Assembly (NCBI RefSeq): GCF_019336435.1
Contig: NZ_JAHWXQ010000001.1
Coordinates: 496,001-560,000, forward strand
Direction: 5' to 3'
Source: Pontibacter populi
GTDB lineage: Bacteria > Bacteroidota > Bacteroidia > Cytophagales > Hymenobacteraceae
DNA length: 64,000 nucleotides
Made by a program: the position numbers and the translations under genes. The notes below the pieces were generated by a model, which worked only from the letters and a program-made list of their open reading frames with translations, searched no databases and was not told the DNA's origin. Below are positions 60,977 to 64,000 of the stretch, piece by piece. The stretch's first letter is position 1. The number at the start of each line of letters is the position of its first letter.

Positions 60977-62368
60977 CTATAGAATAAACTCGCTCAGGTC
61001 GCGGTTCTTCACCATGCCTGCCAGTTTTTCGCGCACCATTTCGCGGTTTACCAGTATCTGGGCGTTGGCACCTATTTTGTCCGGAACATCAAATAGAATG
61101 TCGTTCAATAAGCGGCTCATAATAGTTTGCAAACGACGTGCACCAATGTTCTCAACTTCGGCATTTACTTCATACGCCATAGATGCTATCTCGTCCAGGG
61201 CTTCGTCGTTAAAGCTAAGCGATACATTTTCGGAAGCCAGCAACGCTTCGTACTGTTTGGTAAGCGCATTTTTTGGGAACTTCAGAATCTGGTAGAAGTC
61301 ATCTTTTGTCAGGCTTTGCAGCTCTACACGAATCGGGAAACGGCCCTGCAACTCCGGGATAAGATCAGATGGCTTAGCCACGTGGAACGCACCAGCTGCA
61401 ATGAACAGGATATGATCCGTGTTAATAACGCCATACTTTGTGTTAACCGTTGAGCCTTCAACTATAGGTAACAAGTCGCGCTGCACACCTTCGCGACTCA
61501 CATCCGGTCCGCTGCCTTTTTTGCTTGAGCTGGCAACTTTGTCTATCTCATCAATAAAGATCACACCAGAGTTTTCCGCTTTAAAGATCGCTTCTTCCTT
61601 CACTTCATCCATATCGATGAGTTTCGATGCTTCTTCTTCCAGTAAGATCTTGCGGGCTTCAGCTATAGTTACTTTTCGCTTTTTGGTCTTTTTCGGCATC
61701 ATCCCACTGATCATCTCCTGGATGTTCATCATCGAGGCTTCGTCCATTCCCGGGCCCATTACGCCCATGCCCGGCATCGCGCTCTGCTGAATCCGGATCT
61801 CGATCTTGCGGTCTTCCAGTTCGCCGTTTCGAATCTTTTCTCTGAATTTCTCGCGGGTACGCTCGTTCAGTTCATAGTCGCTATCCGGAATGGCATCCGG
61901 GTGCGCGGCCATGCTTACCGGCGTTGTAGAGCGGCCCTGAATCGGTGGAATAAGCGCATCCAGGATAATGTCTTCTACAATTTCGGCAGCGCGTTGCTTT
62001 ACTTCTTCTTTCTTTTTGGTCTTCACCATGTTTACCGATTGCTCCACCAGGTCGCGCACCATGCTTTCCACGTCGCGGCCCACGTAGCCTACTTCGGTAA
62101 ACTTAGACGCTTCCACTTTGGTGAAAGGCGCATCTGCAATTTTGGCAAGGCGGCGGGCAATTTCGGTTTTACCCACACCGGTTGCGCCTATCATCAGTAT
62201 GTTATTCGGTACAATTTCTTTCTGGATGCTTGCATCGGCATTCATACGGCGCCAGCGGTTACGAAGCGCAATGGCTACGTTACGCTTGGCATCCTGCTGC
62301 CCGATAATATATTTATCCAGCTCCGCTACGATCTGGGCTGGCGTTAAATGTTCTAAGGAATCTAACAT
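60977..62368 (-). CDS. hslU: ATP-dependent protease ATPase subunit HslU
   Basis: A 463-residue AAA+ unfoldase of the HslUV (ClpYQ) protease. The start LTPAQIVAELDKYIIGQQDAK is family-typical, with Walker A GATGVGKTEIAR, Walker B VIFIDEIDKV and the C-terminal YEVNAEVENIGARRLQTIM and ILVNREMVREKLAGMVKN. The GYVGRDVES pore loop (YVGRD) is present. The intermediate domain is normal length. The protease subunit hslV is not in the 1.6 kb on either side, which is unusual since they often form an operon; here the upstream neighbour is porQ. Confidence 0.97.
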   Translation of the reverse strand: MLDSLEHLTPAQIVAELDKYIIGQQDAKRNVAIALRNRWRRMNADASIQKEIVPNNILMIGATGVGKTEIARRLAKIADAPFTKVEASKFTEVGYVGRDVESMVRDLVEQSVNMVKTKKKEEVKQRAAEIVEDIILDALIPPIQGRSTTPVSMAAHPDAIPDSDYELNERTREKFREKIRNGELEDRKIEIRIQQSAMPGMGVMGPGMDEASMMNIQEMISGMMPKKTKKRKVTIAEARKILLEEEASKLIDMDEVKEEAIFKAENSGVIFIDEIDKVASSSKKGSGPDVSREGVQRDLLPIVEGSTVNTKYGVINTDHILFIAAGAFHVAKPSDLIPELQGRFPIRVELQSLTKDDFYQILKFPKNALTKQYEALLASENVSLSFNDEALDEIASMAYEVNAEVENIGARRLQTIMSRLLNDILFDVPDKIGANAQILVNREMVREKLAGMVKNRDLSEFIL

Positions 62369-62418
62369 CTTTAAATTTTTAAGTATAATAAAGTGGCTGC
62401 AAACGATAGCAGCCGCTG

Positions 62419-63462
62419 CTATTCTGTGTTTTTACGTTTTAGTAAGGTGCCGGTATCGGTACTTATAGTTACATAATGGCCTGCGCCCGACGGATGATAA
62501 AACGCACTGCTATAGTTCAGCTCAAAAGCCCGGACGCGCAGCATAGCTCCCAAAGAAAACCCTGCGCCACCTGCTTTGTTTTGCAACCTGAGTTCTTTAC
62601 GACGCAAATGGTTGTAACCGGCACGTAACTGAAAGTTTTTGCTGAATATAAACTCGGTGCCAACTACAAAATGGCGCGCGATCTTATCTCCAGTTGTTTT
62701 CTCCTCTTTTATCTCATTCCCGTTCGCATCTAACCGGCCTTTGGTATTCGGGTCCAGATATACAACGTCGAACTGGTAAAGATGGTGTGCTGTAACAGAT
62801 AGCCGCACCGGCATGTGTTCCGGTTTGTAGCTGGCTCCCAGTTGCGCATCAAAAGGCATTGCCTGTCGTTCGCCGTCTTCAAAACGCTTTACCTGGTAAC
62901 CGATGTTTTTAAAAGCCAGGCCAATTGTAAGATCGCGTTCCGGATGCTTAAATAAGCCACCTACATCAGCCAACAAGCCAACTGCTTTATTACCAGCTAT
63001 ACTTGATACCGCAAACTTGGCGGTGGCACCTATAGTAAAAGCTTCGGCCTGACTTGCATGGGTTAAACTAAGCGTATAATCGTTCACGGTAAAGCTGCCC
63101 TCTTCCATGCCGGTTGCGTCGCGCTGCACAAAATCGCCATAGTTCAGGTAGTTTATAGTTGCTGCCCAGCGCCCCAGTTTTTCGTGGTTAAAGGCATAAG
63201 CTATGTTGCTTTGCTTGATATCTGCCAGGAAACCGACATAACTCAAACTCAATTGCCGGTCCATTTCTGCGTTCAGCAAGGCCGGGTTGGCGTTTACCAT
63301 ATTCACATCATGCCCAAAAGAACTGACATTTATAGTTCCAAGCGCAGCCTGTTTGCCACTGGTTGGCAACTCCAGGTGCGTAAAACCACGCTGCCCTCCT
63401 ACCTGCGCCGCGAGCGGAAAGCTCAACAGCAAACAAAGTAAAAGGGCAGCCTGTGACTTCAT
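62419..63462 (-). CDS. porQ: Type IX secretion system protein PorQ
   Basis: A 347-residue outer-membrane beta-barrel protein needed for type IX secretion. Signal peptide MKSQAALLLCLLLSFPLAA is followed by the family block HLELPTSGKQAALGTINVS and VNMVNANPALLNAEMDRQLS. Strands such as LSLSYVGFLADIKQSNIAYAF (cited in part) and RHFVVGTEFIFSKNFQLRAG complete the barrel. In known systems PorQ cooperates with PorU/PorV/PorZ attachment complexes; none is encoded nearby. The subtilase at 2.5 kb carries a sorting domain that would use this system. Located between lon and hslU. Confidence 0.9.
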   Translation of the reverse strand: MKSQAALLLCLLLSFPLAAQVGGQRGFTHLELPTSGKQAALGTINVSSFGHDVNMVNANPALLNAEMDRQLSLSYVGFLADIKQSNIAYAFNHEKLGRWAATINYLNYGDFVQRDATGMEEGSFTVNDYTLSLTHASQAEAFTIGATAKFAVSSIAGNKAVGLLADVGGLFKHPERDLTIGLAFKNIGYQVKRFEDGERQAMPFDAQLGASYKPEHMPVRLSVTAHHLYQFDVVYLDPNTKGRLDANGNEIKEEKTTGDKIARHFVVGTEFIFSKNFQLRAGYNHLRRKELRLQNKAGGAGFSLGAMLRVRAFELNYSSAFYHPSGAGHYVTISTDTGTLLKRKNTE

Positions 63463-63469
63463 ATTTATT

Positions 63470-63535
63470 TAATTGTTGATTGTTAATAGCTGATTGTTGT
63501 TTCCAATTTAACAATTAACAACCAGCAATCAGCAA
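63470..63535. repeat. Short AT-rich repeat between lon and porQ
   Basis: About 66 bp composed of TTGTTGATTGTTAATAGCTG and an imperfect inverted version (AACAATTAACAACCAGCAAT). It can form a long AT-rich hairpin. Similar strings are widespread in Bacteroidota spacers by my recollection. Confidence 0.55.
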
Positions 63536-64000
63536 TTATTCAACCTCCACTTTTCTATCTTCGGTTACGGTCAGGTCCAGTGGGTGCTTCACCTTTTCTT
63601 TCAGCAAAGCGATCTTCACTACTTCTTCCACGCGGTCCACATAGTGTATGGTCAGGCCTTTAATGTATTGCTCCGGTATCTCGTTTATGTCCTTGCGGTT
63701 TTTCTGGCAAAGAATAACATCCGTAATACCTGCGCGCTTGGCCGCCAGTATCTTCTCTTTGATACCACCCACCGGCAATACCTTACCGCGAAGCGTGATC
63801 TCACCGGTCATGGCCAGTTTAGGGCGTACTTTGCGCTGTGTGTAAACCGAGGCAATCGATGTAAAAATAGCGATACCTGCCGACGGACCGTCTTTTGGAA
63901 CAGCGCCTTCGGGGAAGTGGATATGCAGGTCGTACTGATCAAAAACGCGGTAATCGATATCTAATAACTGGTAGTGTGCCTTTAAATGTGACAGCGCCGT
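63536..64000 (-). CDS. lon: Lon protease, C-terminal part (cut by window edge)
   Basis: The last 154 codons of an ATP-dependent Lon protease. Reading in from the right edge gives the proteolytic domain: [20 protein letters not shown] with the catalytic Ser in [28 protein letters not shown] with the catalytic Lys in [10 protein letters not shown], and [16 protein letters not shown]. The end [10 protein letters not shown] is slightly extended and acidic. The ATPase and N-terminal parts are outside the window. It degrades misfolded cytoplasmic proteins. The stop is 73 bp from porQ. Confidence 0.95.
   Translation of the reverse strand, partial: TALSHLKAHYQLLDIDYRVFDQYDLHIHFPEGAVPKDGPSAGIAIFTSIASVYTQRKVRPKLAMTGEITLRGKVLPVGGIKEKILAAKRAGITDVILCQKNRKDINEIPEQYIKGLTIHYVDRVEEVVKIALLKEKVKHPLDLTVTEDRKVEVE

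Noticed and set aside
1..64000. CRISPR arrays, insertion sequences, prophage genes
   Set aside because: No regularly spaced identical repeats, no transposase, integrase or phage structural gene was found. The dispersed palindrome is not regularly spaced.

Overview
The window looks like chromosomal DNA of a Bacteroidota bacterium, most likely a member of the Cytophagales (Hymenobacteraceae, Pontibacter-like). The genus is an inference. The evidence is two SusC/SusD outer-membrane uptake pairs, a type IX secretion protein (PorQ), a protease ending in a type IX sorting domain, many Bacteroidota-type beta-barrel proteins and lipoproteins, and promoters of the TTG-N19-TAnnTTTG type. I see no prophage, insertion sequence, CRISPR array or rRNA. 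Most genes are core or housekeeping.

Layout. 0-5.3 kb: edge of a DUF1028 gene, a NYN-LOTUS protein, a dienelactone hydrolase and a large subtilase with SLH-like and sorting domains. 5.3-11.2 kb: dnaK, two outer-membrane barrel proteins, a DNA alkyltransferase and an RDD membrane protein, with good hairpin terminators after dnaK, both barrels and the RDD gene. 11.2-17.1 kb, minus strand: histidine phosphatase, TPR-metallopeptidase and lipoprotein (probable operon), then two paralogous PAP2 phosphatases on either side of tRNA-Leu(CAG). 17.1-18.9 kb: thpR, a stand-alone CinA domain and a methyltransferase. 19.9-33.4 kb, plus strand: M61 peptidase, MBL hydrolase, sodium symporter, ABC exporter, DUF2911 protein, methyltransferase, a lipoprotein with YD-like repeats, and a CHASE3 histidine kinase with a response regulator. 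33.5-46.7 kb, minus strand: rnhB and the two SusCD loci. The second locus carries a DUF5011 lipoprotein and a lipid-binding-like lipoprotein. 47.3-55.0 kb, minus strand: a tight run plsC-gatC-TPR membrane protein-ABC ATPase-cobalamin adenosyltransferase-ilvE, then prfB with its programmed +1 frameshift. 56.0-64.0 kb, minus strand: NUDIX hydrolase, RidA, a membrane protein, acs, an SDR, hslU, porQ and the 3' part of lon.

The unusual content is in the non-coding DNA. A 10-bp palindrome, AACTATAGTT, and its half-sites (TATAGTT, AACTATA) occur throughout genes and spacers. I located at least 23 complete copies, where about 0.06 would be expected from length alone. Two gene-free regions of about 1 kb (18.9-19.9 and 55.0-56.0 kb) are colinear, patchily conserved inverted copies of each other. 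They carry small REP-like hairpins and a GC-rich module of about 140 bp with no obvious coding potential. Two further spacers (25.1 and 60.7 kb) hold other REP-like hairpins inside nested inverted repeats. These repeats are my best candidates for something undescribed. All counts were made by eye and are lower bounds.
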